Part shown: in pieces, positions 53,984-62,748 of the stretch
Position numbering within the stretch: the stretch's first letter is position 1
Layout: every line of letters begins with the position of its first letter
Source of the DNA: an uncultured Agrobacterium sp.
Lineage (GTDB): Bacteria > Pseudomonadota > Alphaproteobacteria > Rhizobiales > Rhizobiaceae
Length of the DNA stretch: 64,000 nt
Direction: 5' to 3'
Assembly (NCBI GenBank): GCA_913777615.1
Contig: CAJYTK010000021.1
Span: 1 to 64,000, forward strand
Notes under the pieces: model-generated
What the model saw: the letters and a program-made list of their open reading frames with translations, nothing else
The model's database searches: none
What the model was told of the DNA's origin: nothing
Program-made: the position numbers and the translations under genes

Positions 53984-56458
53984 TCAACGCGTGTTTGAAG
54001 CGTTCGATTCATTTATGACGCGAACGGCAAAATTGGTGTTTTCCCAATGACCGGCATCTGGCCAGTAGAAGGTGAAGACGACCGTTGTTTCCTCGGTCGC
54101 GTGGCCCAGCGGCAGGTCGACGTAGTAGGTTGACAGCCCTGACGGCGCCATCGGTGCATCTGAAACGGTCGCCCAGTTGTCTGTGCTCCAATGCACCAGA
54201 GCCTTGGCTTCCGTTTCGATCCTGAGCGTCTTCCCAAGCGGGATCGAAGACAGGCGGTTGTTGAAGCGCCAAATGCGCAGACCGGAACCGGTTTTGTTCT
54301 TGATGTAGCGTTCCACGCCTTGAGGCGGCATATCGAAAACTGTGCCATCTTTCAACGACCGCAGAAGCTTGATGTGTTCGGAGTGGGCCCAAACCAGAGG
54401 CATAGCGCTGCCGGAAGGGCGTCCCGGGAACAACTCCTTTTCTGGAAGATCGTGGCCATCCCATACCTGTTCCGGCAACAGGCCGCCTGAACCTGCCGAT
54501 TTTTCGAGCGTTGCCAGCAAGGCTTCAGCCGCTTCGCGCCTGCCCGCCGCCAGTTCGTAATGGGCGCGTTCACCGGCCAGTAGAGGCCATGGCCGCCCTT
54601 GGCCCGTCCCATCGAAAGGCGCACCATCTTCATGCTCGCCGTACCCGTCGCCCGTATAACGATACCAAAGAGGGCCTTGTGGTAGCTCGGCGCGCAGGCT
54701 GTGATCGATCGCTTTGATGGTGTCGAGTATATGCGGATCATCGGGGGCGCGAAGGCCGAAGCGGACCAGTGCCAGCGCATCTGGGCTCAATACGTCGGCT
54801 GCCGGCAGCAGGGCCCGATCTGGCGTCTGGTTGCGGATTTCAATTTTGCCCGACGCGCTGACCTCATCGGTGACGCCAATCGGTGCGATGCGGACATAGT
54901 GACCGGAGATGCCGACGGATGCGCAGAAATTTTCATCACCGGCGAATGTCCATGTCTCGATCTGTTCGTTCCAGCAGTCTGCCGTTTCACGAAGATGGTT
55001 GGATGCCACATCATCTCCCTCGAGCGAAAGCAAATCTGCCGCCGCCAACAACGCGGAGATTTCAACCGCCAGCGTGAACGGGCTGTAGCCCGCATCCTCT
55101 TCCCAGCGGTCCTCGCATGTCGCGGGGCCGTTGGTGATGATGTAATTTGCAGCGCTGCGTAGCATCGGCATGAAGCGTTTCAACGCCTTGGCATCGAGGT
55201 GTCCGGAACGGTGCAGCATATCTGTGAGCAGGATCGGAAAGGCACACTCATCCATCTGAATCCCTGGCCAATAGGGTTTCCCGTCAAGCCACAGGTTTTG
55301 TGGCCAGCGACCCGAAGGCTGCTGCACGAGACGAAGATAATCGAGGATGGCGATTGCTTCGTGCGCGTCACCTGCGGCGAGAAAACCACCGGCCGTCTCC
55401 ACCAGATCGCGAGGCCAGACGAGGTGATATCCGCCTAGATCGTCATCGCCCTTCGAAAAGCCCCACGGAATCGAGAGGCTGGCAACGACCGCACCTGGGC
55501 GGTCGGCCGCTCTATGGGAGGCCAGAACCGCCGTGGACACACGGTAGGTATTCACGCCGTTTCGGTCTTTTCGATCAAGCGGCAAAAGCTTTTCCTGCCA
55601 TGCCTGCCAGTTGGCGACATAGTGTTGCCTTGCCCCTTCAAAGCCGTTCTTCAGGCTTTCCGCTGCCGCTGCTGCGGCTTCGAATTCGGTCTGCCCGAAG
55701 CCGATGGCAAGGGTTGCCTCCTGGCGATCGCTGGTGAAATCCAGTTCTCCAGCAAGCGCGACGTTGCCGTCATCGGCACGCTGATACTGTTGTACAAGTC
55801 GCCCGTGCTCTTTCAACTGCCGCCAACCGTCCGATACACCGACAAAGCCGGCGCTCGTTGCGCGCCATGGGATGTCGCAAATCAGCGCGAGGTAACGAGA
55901 GCGGCCTGTGGCAAAAAGCACGGGCCTATCTTCGAACTCACCGATCCAAGCCGAATTCAACTGTCCAGCATTGACCAGATGCGGGGCGAGCAGTGCCGTA
56001 ACCGTGTAGTCGGCTATATCGCCTTTCAGAGCGGTGAAGCGAATATGTTGCAGGACGCTGGCACGGCCAGGATCCGAGACGATCTGTTTCTCGATGATGT
56101 AAGACCCGTCACGCGCCGTGTTGGTTATCGAAAAGGCTGGAATTCCCGGAGCCGACGTTTTTGTCTGCGTCACACAATCGCGCTTTTCCTCGGAGAAATA
56201 ACCGTCTTGACCGGTAACGACAAAGCCGAAGTCACGCGTACAGGCGCTATCGACACGCGGATAGTAGATCTCGTTAAGCACGCCGTGGCTCAGGGTGAAC
56301 CATACTCTCGAATGCTTGGAAAGCGCAGTGCCGATTCCGTTTTTCGCGCTCGACGTCCAGCGCGCATCTATTCCGGGAGCACCGGGAGCGGTGTCCAACA
56401 TGATCTGTCGATGTGCGGATATTACGGAAGAAGAGGCGTTCTGGTGAAAATCTGCCAT
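53984..56458 (-). CDS. GH15 glucoamylase / glucodextranase-like glycosidase
   Basis: 824 residues. An N-terminal beta-sandwich (about 30-290, glucodextranase-N type, with the SHGVLNEIYYPR motif), the GH15 (alpha/alpha)6 barrel (about 300-700, with WPRDLVETAGG, QMDECAFPI and LLPEQVWD carrying a candidate catalytic Glu) and a C-terminal beta domain with a FYWPDAGHWENT motif. No signal peptide is seen, so it probably acts in the cytoplasm. It releases glucose from alpha-glucans such as maltodextrin, isomaltose-type chains or glycogen. First gene of the operon with gnd, zwf and the ROK kinase. Confidence 0.92.
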   Translation of the reverse strand: MADFHQNASSSVISAHRQIMLDTAPGAPGIDARWTSSAKNGIGTALSKHSRVWFTLSHGVLNEIYYPRVDSACTRDFGFVVTGQDGYFSEEKRDCVTQTKTSAPGIPAFSITNTARDGSYIIEKQIVSDPGRASVLQHIRFTALKGDIADYTVTALLAPHLVNAGQLNSAWIGEFEDRPVLFATGRSRYLALICDIPWRATSAGFVGVSDGWRQLKEHGRLVQQYQRADDGNVALAGELDFTSDRQEATLAIGFGQTEFEAAAAAAESLKNGFEGARQHYVANWQAWQEKLLPLDRKDRNGVNTYRVSTAVLASHRAADRPGAVVASLSIPWGFSKGDDDLGGYHLVWPRDLVETAGGFLAAGDAHEAIAILDYLRLVQQPSGRWPQNLWLDGKPYWPGIQMDECAFPILLTDMLHRSGHLDAKALKRFMPMLRSAANYIITNGPATCEDRWEEDAGYSPFTLAVEISALLAAADLLSLEGDDVASNHLRETADCWNEQIETWTFAGDENFCASVGISGHYVRIAPIGVTDEVSASGKIEIRNQTPDRALLPAADVLSPDALALVRFGLRAPDDPHILDTIKAIDHSLRAELPQGPLWYRYTGDGYGEHEDGAPFDGTGQGRPWPLLAGERAHYELAAGRREAAEALLATLEKSAGSGGLLPEQVWDGHDLPEKELFPGRPSGSAMPLVWAHSEHIKLLRSLKDGTVFDMPPQGVERYIKNKTGSGLRIWRFNNRLSSIPLGKTLRIETEAKALVHWSTDNWATVSDAPMAPSGLSTYYVDLPLGHATEETTVVFTFYWPDAGHWENTNFAVRVINESNASNTR

Positions 56459-56575
56459 TGCAATGCTGCCTTGATGTGCGGCGAAATGAAGACTGTTTTA
56501 TCTGGCGCTCGAAAGGTGGGGTTGGTCCAGTCCTGTTAATATTTGTATTCCAACACCTCTAAGGTATTGCGAGCA

Positions 56576-56593
56576 AATTACGTTTTTGTAATT
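56576..56593. promoter_or_regulatory. Candidate operator, AATTAC-N6-GTAATT
   Basis: Perfect 6-bp inverted arms around GTTTTT, about 120 bp before the GH15 gene start on its promoter side. Confidence 0.5.
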
Positions 56594-56708
56594 GTTGAAG
56601 AAGCTTGATGCATTCTCCATCCGTCTTTGGACCGTCGGTTTCACGTCTTCTTCAAATCCATTGCAACAACGAGATTTTCTCTGTTCGGTTGCATGGAGGA
56701 GATCTCGC

Positions 56709-58073
56709 CTATGAAGAGGCGCTGTGCGACAGAGGAAGCCGTATGATCGCCTGGAATCCATCTTGGCTATTTTTGAGCGCGATGCTCCCGCCATAGAGTT
56801 CGGTCAGTTCCTTTGCGATCCCGAGTCCGAAGCCACTACCATTCACGCTTTCGTCCAAGCGCATCCCCGGCTGAAAAGCTTGCTTGATCCTGTCGTCAGA
56901 TATGCCAGGACCGTCATCGCCAATGACGATGTCGACGAAGCCCGCCTTCTGTATCGATGACAGGGTAACTATGGATGATGCCCACTTGAATGCATTGTCC
57001 AGGATATTGCCGAGAATCTCGTCCACGTCCTCGGGATCGCAGCGAACAGCCAGCCGATCTTCGACGTCGCACCGCACCGAAACGCTTTTGTCTCGGTAGA
57101 TGTTCGACAAAACGAGAACGAGGTCGTTGATACGTGGGCGAAGAGGCACGTTTCGTTGCGCCACTTGCCCAATCGCCGATTTGCGCGCGTCGGCAAGGTG
57201 ATGGCGGATACGGCGATCGATGCGCTGGACCAGATCCCTCAAACTTCCGTTCGGATCGTTATCGTCGTTCAGGCCAAGCGTCAGGCTGGCGACCGGCGTC
57301 TTTAGTCCGTGCGCCATATTGGCAAAATGGACACGCGTATCCTCAAGTCTGCGTTCGTTCAACGCGATGAGCCGGTTGATTTCCGAGCTGACCGGTTTCA
57401 GTTCCTCGACATCGGCAGCCGGAAGCGCTGCACGATTTCCGGCGGATATCTCTGCGACGTCTGCGGTTAGTCGCTTCAGTGGCTTAAGGCCAAACCTGAC
57501 TTGCAAATAGGTTCCGATTAGAAGCGTGAGGCCCAGAAGCGCCATGGCCGGGACCAGCCACATGAGCGAACGAAATGCCGGATCCGTCAAGGCCGATCGT
57601 GGAGCCGATGCCGTGATCTCAACCTGTTTGTCGCCGATTGCGGCAAGCAATGTGCGCGTATACAGGTCGCGTCCGTTCTCATCTTCGAGCTCGCCCGGCC
57701 TGGGTCTCGGCGATGCAAGATCCCGCCAGTCTGCGGTACGCCTACCGGGTTTAAGATTGTGGTGGTCCAACGAGAGTGATGAGAGTGTCGACGCCCCGGA
57801 ATTGATCTGCCAGTACCATCCGGAGCCGGGCCGATCGAAGGGCGGCCCCTCCAGTTCAGATGCCAGTCCAATCTGTCCGGTTCGGTCGAGGACCAGCGCG
57901 CTGCGCAGACCTTCGATCTGAGTGTCCAGCCGCTGGTCGATTTGTTCGCGCACGACGCCTGCGACGATAAACCAGAGGATCACTGCCGCGACGAAAATGG
58001 CGCCCGCCACGAACGCTGCGGAAAAGGCTGTAAGGCGGCCGGCAATCGAGGTTGGGCGAATTGGAAATCTCAT
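56709..58073 (-). CDS. Sensor histidine kinase (EnvZ/QseC type)
   Basis: 454 residues: membrane segments at about 13-42 and 172-192 flank a periplasmic sensor; HAMP follows, then the H-box MAHGLKTPV with phospho-acceptor His255 and an ATPase domain with DNAFKWA and GDDGPGI. Its ATG overlaps the response-regulator stop by 4 nt, so the pair is cotranscribed and coupled. Confidence 0.93.
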   Translation of the reverse strand: MRFPIRPTSIAGRLTAFSAAFVAGAIFVAAVILWFIVAGVVREQIDQRLDTQIEGLRSALVLDRTGQIGLASELEGPPFDRPGSGWYWQINSGASTLSSLSLDHHNLKPGRRTADWRDLASPRPRPGELEDENGRDLYTRTLLAAIGDKQVEITASAPRSALTDPAFRSLMWLVPAMALLGLTLLIGTYLQVRFGLKPLKRLTADVAEISAGNRAALPAADVEELKPVSSEINRLIALNERRLEDTRVHFANMAHGLKTPVASLTLGLNDDNDPNGSLRDLVQRIDRRIRHHLADARKSAIGQVAQRNVPLRPRINDLVLVLSNIYRDKSVSVRCDVEDRLAVRCDPEDVDEILGNILDNAFKWASSIVTLSSIQKAGFVDIVIGDDGPGISDDRIKQAFQPGMRLDESVNGSGFGLGIAKELTELYGGSIALKNSQDGFQAIIRLPLSHSASS

Positions 58074-58735
58074 GACGATGAGGCCGTCATCATGTAGCCC
58101 CTGCCGCGCACCGTCTCGATAAAATCCGCACCGATCTTCCGACGCAGCCTGGCGATTATGACCTCGATCGAGTTCGAATCCACCTCGGCATCACCATCAT
58201 AGACGCGTTCCATCAGCTCGCTTCGGTCCACCACGATTTCCTTACGCAAGATAAGGCAGGAGAGCACACGCCATTCCAGCGCGGTCAACTTCAGGGGAAC
58301 GCCATCTTTTTCGAATGTGCCAAGCTGCGCGTTGAAGGTGATCGAACCACAGGTGACTGTGGCGCTGGCATGGTTGTTGGCGCGTCGCACCAGCGCGCGA
58401 AGCCGCAGCACAAGTTCCTCAACCTTGAAAGGTTTGGTGAGAAAGTCGTCGGCTCCTGCCTTGAAGCTTGCGACCTTGTCCGGCCACCCATCTCTCGCAG
58501 TCAGGACAAGAACAGGTAACGTTCGTCCGGCGTCACGCCAGGAGGCAAGAACTGCCACACCGTCGATCTTCGGAAGACCGAGATCAAGGACCGCGACATC
58601 GAAGGCTTCTGTCAGGCCCGCATGCTGTCCGTCTTCCCCGTTTCGAGCGACATCGACGACAAAGTGCTCTGCTCTCAGACTGCTGGCAATCCGGTTCGCA
58701 AGATCGGCATCGTCTTCAACGAGAAGGACACGCAT
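58070..58735 (-). CDS. OmpR-family response regulator
   Basis: 221 residues. Receiver domain with acidic residues E7, D8 and D9, phospho-acceptor Asp51 and Lys101; DNA-binding winged helix from about 125 with the SNSIEVIIARLRRKIG recognition helix and a GRGYMM C-terminal hairpin. QseB/PmrA/FeuP-like subgroup. The direct repeat at 58781-58797 is the likely target. Confidence 0.94.
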   Translation of the reverse strand: MRVLLVEDDADLANRIASSLRAEHFVVDVARNGEDGQHAGLTEAFDVAVLDLGLPKIDGVAVLASWRDAGRTLPVLVLTARDGWPDKVASFKAGADDFLTKPFKVEELVLRLRALVRRANNHASATVTCGSITFNAQLGTFEKDGVPLKLTALEWRVLSCLILRKEIVVDRSELMERVYDGDAEVDSNSIEVIIARLRRKIGADFIETVRGRGYMMTASSS

Positions 58736-58780
58736 GGGGGATGTCTACTCCGTGGGCTCGGGCTATTTACGGGTCTGACG

Positions 58781-58797
58781 CTTAACTCAAGCTGAAC
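58781..58797. promoter_or_regulatory. Candidate response-regulator box, CTTAAC-N5-CTGAAC
   Basis: Two hexamers 11 bp apart, like the PmrA/QseB-box pattern. An overlapping palindrome TGAACC-GGTT-GGTTCA (58793-58808) lies next to it. Located between the divergent regulator and OB-fold-like genes. Confidence 0.55.
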
Positions 58798-58867
58798 CGG
58801 TTGGTTCAGGGTGGTGGTGGCGGCGCTTTGGTAGAAAGGGGCATTCCACTCAAAAAGGAGACCAGAA

Positions 58868-59374
58868 ATGTCTGTTACACCTGAAACCGAAAACAAGCAT
58901 CACGATGAACTCAGCCATGCCCACCCGCATCCGAAAAAGCGTTCTGCAGCTGCTTTTACCATTGGCGCCATAGCAATCTTGGCCGTGGGCGTTGCTGGAG
59001 GTGCTGCTGCCATGAAGCTGACGCGACCGGCGGGAGAGCTTGCGCCCATTGCACCCGTTGCCATATCCGCCATGCCGGACGACAGCCTCACCAGCGTCAA
59101 GGGCAAAGTGGTGGAAATATTCGGCAACAAATTCATCATTCAGGATGATAGTGGGCGTGCGCTGGTGGAAACCGGGCCGGAAGGACGCAGCGGCGCGATC
59201 GTCAACAAGGATGAAGTCGTAACGGTTCAGGGCCGCTTCGACGACGGCTTTCTGCATGGAAGCTACATCGTCCATGAGGACGGCAAGACCGATCAACTAG
59301 GCCCGGCCGGTAAGCCGCCACGCGGACCAGAAGGTGGCCCTCGCGGACCGGAAGGCGGACCGCGCAGGCCATAA
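58868..59374 (+). CDS. Membrane-anchored OB-fold-like (YgiW-type) protein
   Basis: 168 residues. A His-rich N-terminus (HHDELSHAHPHPKKR), one membrane segment (about 38-58), then a small beta-rich domain with VKGKVVEIFGNKFIIQDDSGRALVETGP, the pattern of bacterial OB-fold YgiW/YdeI proteins, and a Gly-Pro-Glu-rich tail that repeats RGPEGGP. AAAGGAG lies 6 nt before the ATG. Divergent from a QseBC-like system, as ygiW is linked to qseBC in enterobacteria. Probably a periplasmic stress or ligand-binding protein. Confidence 0.75.
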   Translation: MSVTPETENKHHDELSHAHPHPKKRSAAAFTIGAIAILAVGVAGGAAAMKLTRPAGELAPIAPVAISAMPDDSLTSVKGKVVEIFGNKFIIQDDSGRALVETGPEGRSGAIVNKDEVVTVQGRFDDGFLHGSYIVHEDGKTDQLGPAGKPPRGPEGGPRGPEGGPRRP

Positions 59375-59422
59375 AGCGTTAAATAACGCTGATGGTTTCA
59401 AGATCACAGCAGGTTTGACAAA

Positions 59423-59452
59423 GGTCGCCCAAGATATTGGGCGGCCTTTTTT
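59423..59452 (+). terminator. Rho-independent terminator
   Basis: Stem GGTCGCCCAA / TTGGGCGGCC (one G-T pair), 4-nt loop, then TTTTTT. Ends the OB-fold-like gene's transcript. Confidence 0.88.
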
Positions 59453-59513
59453 GCGATGGCTGGGCTGACTGTGGCAAGACGCGTCATCGTCTCGGCACAG
59501 CACCAGCAGTGGG

Positions 59514-60707
59514 TCAGCGTTTCACTAGGCCGTTTTCAGCAACAAGACGCCCTTCCTTGAAAACTTTGTGGCGTGTCGGAAAGGCAATTACGGCCTCGGG
59601 AACGTGCTCAGCCGCCAGGGATACGAAATCGGCCTTCGCGCCGATCTCGATGCCGTAACCTTCGAGCCTCAGGGCTTTTGCGCCCGCAGCCGTGACGACG
59701 TCGAAAGCTGCGCAGAGCTCGTCGTCGGTATAGAAGCCCGATCTGTAGCCGATGATCTCGGCGCGATGCAGCATGTCGCCATCGCCATAGGGCCACCAGG
59801 AATCGCGGATATTATCGCTGCCGCTGAAGACGGTCACGCCTTCGCGGCGGAGCAACGCGACCGGCGGAAAATTATGGTTGCCGGGCGCATTGGTCATGAT
59901 CGAAACGCCGCTTTTGGCGATCCTGGCTGCGATCTTCTTGGCTGCATCCGGCGCAAGGTCTCCAAGACCGTAGGCATGGCTGACGGCGACATGTCCCTGC
60001 ATGCCAAGCGCAACAGTCCGGTCGCAAATCTCTTCAATGGTGAAAGCGCCCATCGAGCCCGCATCATGCAAATGGATATCGATATCGACGCCATGCTTTT
60101 CGGCAACGCCGAAGACCACATCGAGGTGACCGTTGACGTCGCGATCGAAGCTTGCCGGATCGAGACCGCCGACGAGGCCCGCGCCAAGCCCGATGGCGGC
60201 GTCGAGAAGCTCGGGCGTTCCCGGACTTTTCAGGATGCCGCTTTGTGGAAAGGCCACCAGTTGGATATCGATCATATCCCGATATTCCTCACGGACAGCC
60301 AGGATAGTCTCCAAAGATGTCAGTCCGACAGAGCCATCGACCATCACATGGCTGCGCATCTGTGTCGTGCCTTTGGAAATGCACAAGTCCAGCTGATTGC
60401 GCGCGCGCTCGGCCATCGGCTCGGCCTTCGCCATGTTCTCGGCCTGGAATGCGACGCGCTCATGGACATCGAAGCCGTTGGTGCAGGGGCGATGCGGCAC
60501 CCATTTGCCGCCATAAAAGCTGGTGTCGAGATGGATATGCCCTTCAACGAAGCCCGGCAGTATCAGATCGCCGGAAAGGTCGATGGTCGTTGCCGAAGAC
60601 GCTGCTTCTCCGGCCGTGTCGATGGCCGTGATCCGGCCATTTTCCACATGAATGTCGCGCAGCGATCCATCCGCCAGCTTGGCATTGGTGAAAACAGTTT
60701 TGGTCAT
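59514..60707 (-). CDS. Cytosine deaminase-like amidohydrolase
   Basis: 397 residues from the ATG at 60707. Metal-dependent hydrolase with GHIHLDTS, HLHDAG, SHAYGLG and SDNIRDSWWP, the CodA-type set of His/Asp ligands. It probably deaminates cytosine or a related cyclic amide; substrates of this branch vary. It lies 68 bp downstream of the DppF-type ATPase. Confidence 0.9.
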   Translation of the reverse strand: MTKTVFTNAKLADGSLRDIHVENGRITAIDTAGEAASSATTIDLSGDLILPGFVEGHIHLDTSFYGGKWVPHRPCTNGFDVHERVAFQAENMAKAEPMAERARNQLDLCISKGTTQMRSHVMVDGSVGLTSLETILAVREEYRDMIDIQLVAFPQSGILKSPGTPELLDAAIGLGAGLVGGLDPASFDRDVNGHLDVVFGVAEKHGVDIDIHLHDAGSMGAFTIEEICDRTVALGMQGHVAVSHAYGLGDLAPDAAKKIAARIAKSGVSIMTNAPGNHNFPPVALLRREGVTVFSGSDNIRDSWWPYGDGDMLHRAEIIGYRSGFYTDDELCAAFDVVTAAGAKALRLEGYGIEIGAKADFVSLAAEHVPEAVIAFPTRHKVFKEGRLVAENGLVKR

Positions 60708-60775
60708 CGGGGTTTCCTTTCCATATATTTTATCATCCGGCATCAGCGCTTTCGCAGACGCATCACGACGTTCGT

Positions 60776-61753
60776 TTATTGTGGGGCCAGATGGCAGGCG
60801 ACCTTGCCGCCGCCCTCTCGTGTTCGAACCTCTGGCGCAACCTGGCTGCAAAGTTCGGTTGCGATGGGGCAGCGCGGATGGAAGGCGCAGCCCTTCGGCG
60901 GATCGAGCGGGCTTGGTGGTTCGCCGCCCATCAGCGCACGGTCACGATTGGGGGCTGCGACATCGGGGATCGTTTGCAGCAGAAGCCGTGTGTAAGGGTG
61001 TTGCGGATTGGCGAAGAGCGCCTCGGTTTCCGCTTCCTCGACAATCCGGCCGAGATACATGACCGCGATGCGATCGGCCATATGTCGGACGACCGCGAGA
61101 TTGTGGCTGATGAAGAGGTAGGTCAGGCCAAGCTCATCCTGCAACCTGCGCATCAGATTGAGGATTTGCGCCTGAACAGAGACATCGAGGGCCGAGGTCG
61201 GTTCGTCGCAGACGAGGAATTCCGGCTCGCTCGCAAGAGCTCTGGCAATCGAGATGCGCTGCCGCTGCCCTCCGGAAAACTCATGCGGAAACCGCCCGGC
61301 ATCGTCCGGGGAAAGGCCGACGGTGCGGAGCAACTCCGCCACGCGCGCATCGATTGCGTCTTTGCCTTGCCGCAGGCCAAAGACCTGGATTGGCTCGGCG
61401 ATGATATCGCCAACCCTCCAGCGCGGGTTGAGGCTGGCATGCGGATCCTGAAAGATCATCTGGGCTTCAAGCGGCTTGCCCCGGTTGGCACCTTTTTCGG
61501 CAGGCGCGAAGACGATGGCGCCCTCGCTCGGATCATAGAGACCTGTCACCAGCCGGGCGACCGTGGATTTACCGCAGCCCGATTCTCCGACGAGCGCGAG
61601 GCACTTGCCCTTCTGCACCGTGAATGTCACGTCCTGGACGGCACGCAGATAACGCTTCGGCTTGCGGTCGATGACGCGGTTGAGCCAGGGAGCGGAGACA
61701 TCGAAGACCCGCGTCAGCTGATCCACTTCCAGCGCATTGTCAGAGCTTCTCAT
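60776..61753 (-). CDS. Oligopeptide/dipeptide-type ABC ATPase (DppF/OppF)
   Basis: 325 residues. Walker A GESGCGKST, signature FSGGQRQRI, Walker B FLVCDEPTS, and the C-terminal iron-sulfur-like segment CAFHPRCP with three Cys typical of DppF/OppF. Its start overlaps the DppD stop by 4 nt. Confidence 0.93.
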   Translation of the reverse strand: MRSSDNALEVDQLTRVFDVSAPWLNRVIDRKPKRYLRAVQDVTFTVQKGKCLALVGESGCGKSTVARLVTGLYDPSEGAIVFAPAEKGANRGKPLEAQMIFQDPHASLNPRWRVGDIIAEPIQVFGLRQGKDAIDARVAELLRTVGLSPDDAGRFPHEFSGGQRQRISIARALASEPEFLVCDEPTSALDVSVQAQILNLMRRLQDELGLTYLFISHNLAVVRHMADRIAVMYLGRIVEEAETEALFANPQHPYTRLLLQTIPDVAAPNRDRALMGGEPPSPLDPPKGCAFHPRCPIATELCSQVAPEVRTREGGGKVACHLAPQ

Positions 61754-62748
61754 GCGACACCTCCATCGTGAACGAGGCAGGCGACGCTGCCATGATCATT
61801 GCGCACCAGCGCGGGTTTCGTCTGCCGGCAGCGGGGGCCGACATCCGGACAGCGGGGATTGAATGCGCAGCCCTGCGGAATGGCGTTTAGCCTTGGCATG
61901 GCGCCATCGATCTGAACCAGTCGCTCGACGCGAGCGCCGAGTGCGGGAATGGAACCCATCAAGCCGCGCGTGTAAGGGTGCTTCGGGTTGCGCAGCACCT
62001 CGTCGACCGGGCCGACCTCGATCACCCGGCCGGCATACATGACGGCGACGCGATCGGCGGTTTCGGCAATCACGCCCATATCATGGGTGACGAGCATGAC
62101 GCCTGCGCCCTTTTCGCGGCAGAGCTTGCGCAGCAGCGTGGTGATCTGCGCCTGAATAGAGACATCAAGCGCGGTGGTCGGCTCGTCGGCGATGATCAGT
62201 TGCGGATCGCCCGCTAGCGCGAGAGCGATGACGACGCGCTGCCGCATGCCGCCGGAAAACTGGTGCGGATAATGGTCGATGCGCTCATCCGCTCCGGGTA
62301 TGCCGACCTGTTTCAACAGGCCGATGGCGTGGGTGCGTGCTTCGGCACGGCTGCGATCCGAGTGCAGGCGGATCGTTTCAGCCAATTGCTGCCCAACCGA
62401 AAAGAGCGGATTGAGCGAGGTGAGCGGATCTTGAAAGATCGCGCCGACCATGCGGCCACGAACCGTGCTCATCTCCAGCTCGCTGAGATTATCGGTCCGC
62501 GTGCCGCCGATGCGGATTTCGCCGGCGGAGATCCGGCCTGGCGGTTCGAGCAGGCCAAGCACCGCCATTCCCGTCATCGACTTGCCCGCGCCGGACTCGC
62601 CGACGACACCCAGAATTTCGCCGCGCTCGACGGTGAGAGACACATCGGAGAGGGCGGTCAGGATGCCTTTGCGGGTGGGGAACTCGACGGATAGGCCTTT
62701 GACTTCGAGGGCCGGGATTGCTGCCGATGTCTGGTTGGCGGAGGTCAT
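61750..62748 (-). CDS. Oligopeptide/dipeptide-type ABC ATPase (DppD/OppD)
   Basis: 332 residues. Walker [10 protein letters not shown] (Met after the Lys-Ser, where Thr is usual), signature FSGGMRQRV, Walker [10 protein letters not shown] and C-terminal [14 protein letters not shown]. Start overlaps the stop of the upstream amidohydrolase. The matching binding protein and permeases must lie beyond the window. Confidence 0.93.
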   Translation of the reverse strand: MTSANQTSAAIPALEVKGLSVEFPTRKGILTALSDVSLTVERGEILGVVGESGAGKSMTGMAVLGLLEPPGRISAGEIRIGGTRTDNLSELEMSTVRGRMVGAIFQDPLTSLNPLFSVGQQLAETIRLHSDRSRAEARTHAIGLLKQVGIPGADERIDHYPHQFSGGMRQRVVIALALAGDPQLIIADEPTTALDVSIQAQITTLLRKLCREKGAGVMLVTHDMGVIAETADRVAVMYAGRVIEVGPVDEVLRNPKHPYTRGLMGSIPALGARVERLVQIDGAMPRLNAIPQGCAFNPRCPDVGPRCRQTKPALVRNDHGSVACLVHDGGVA

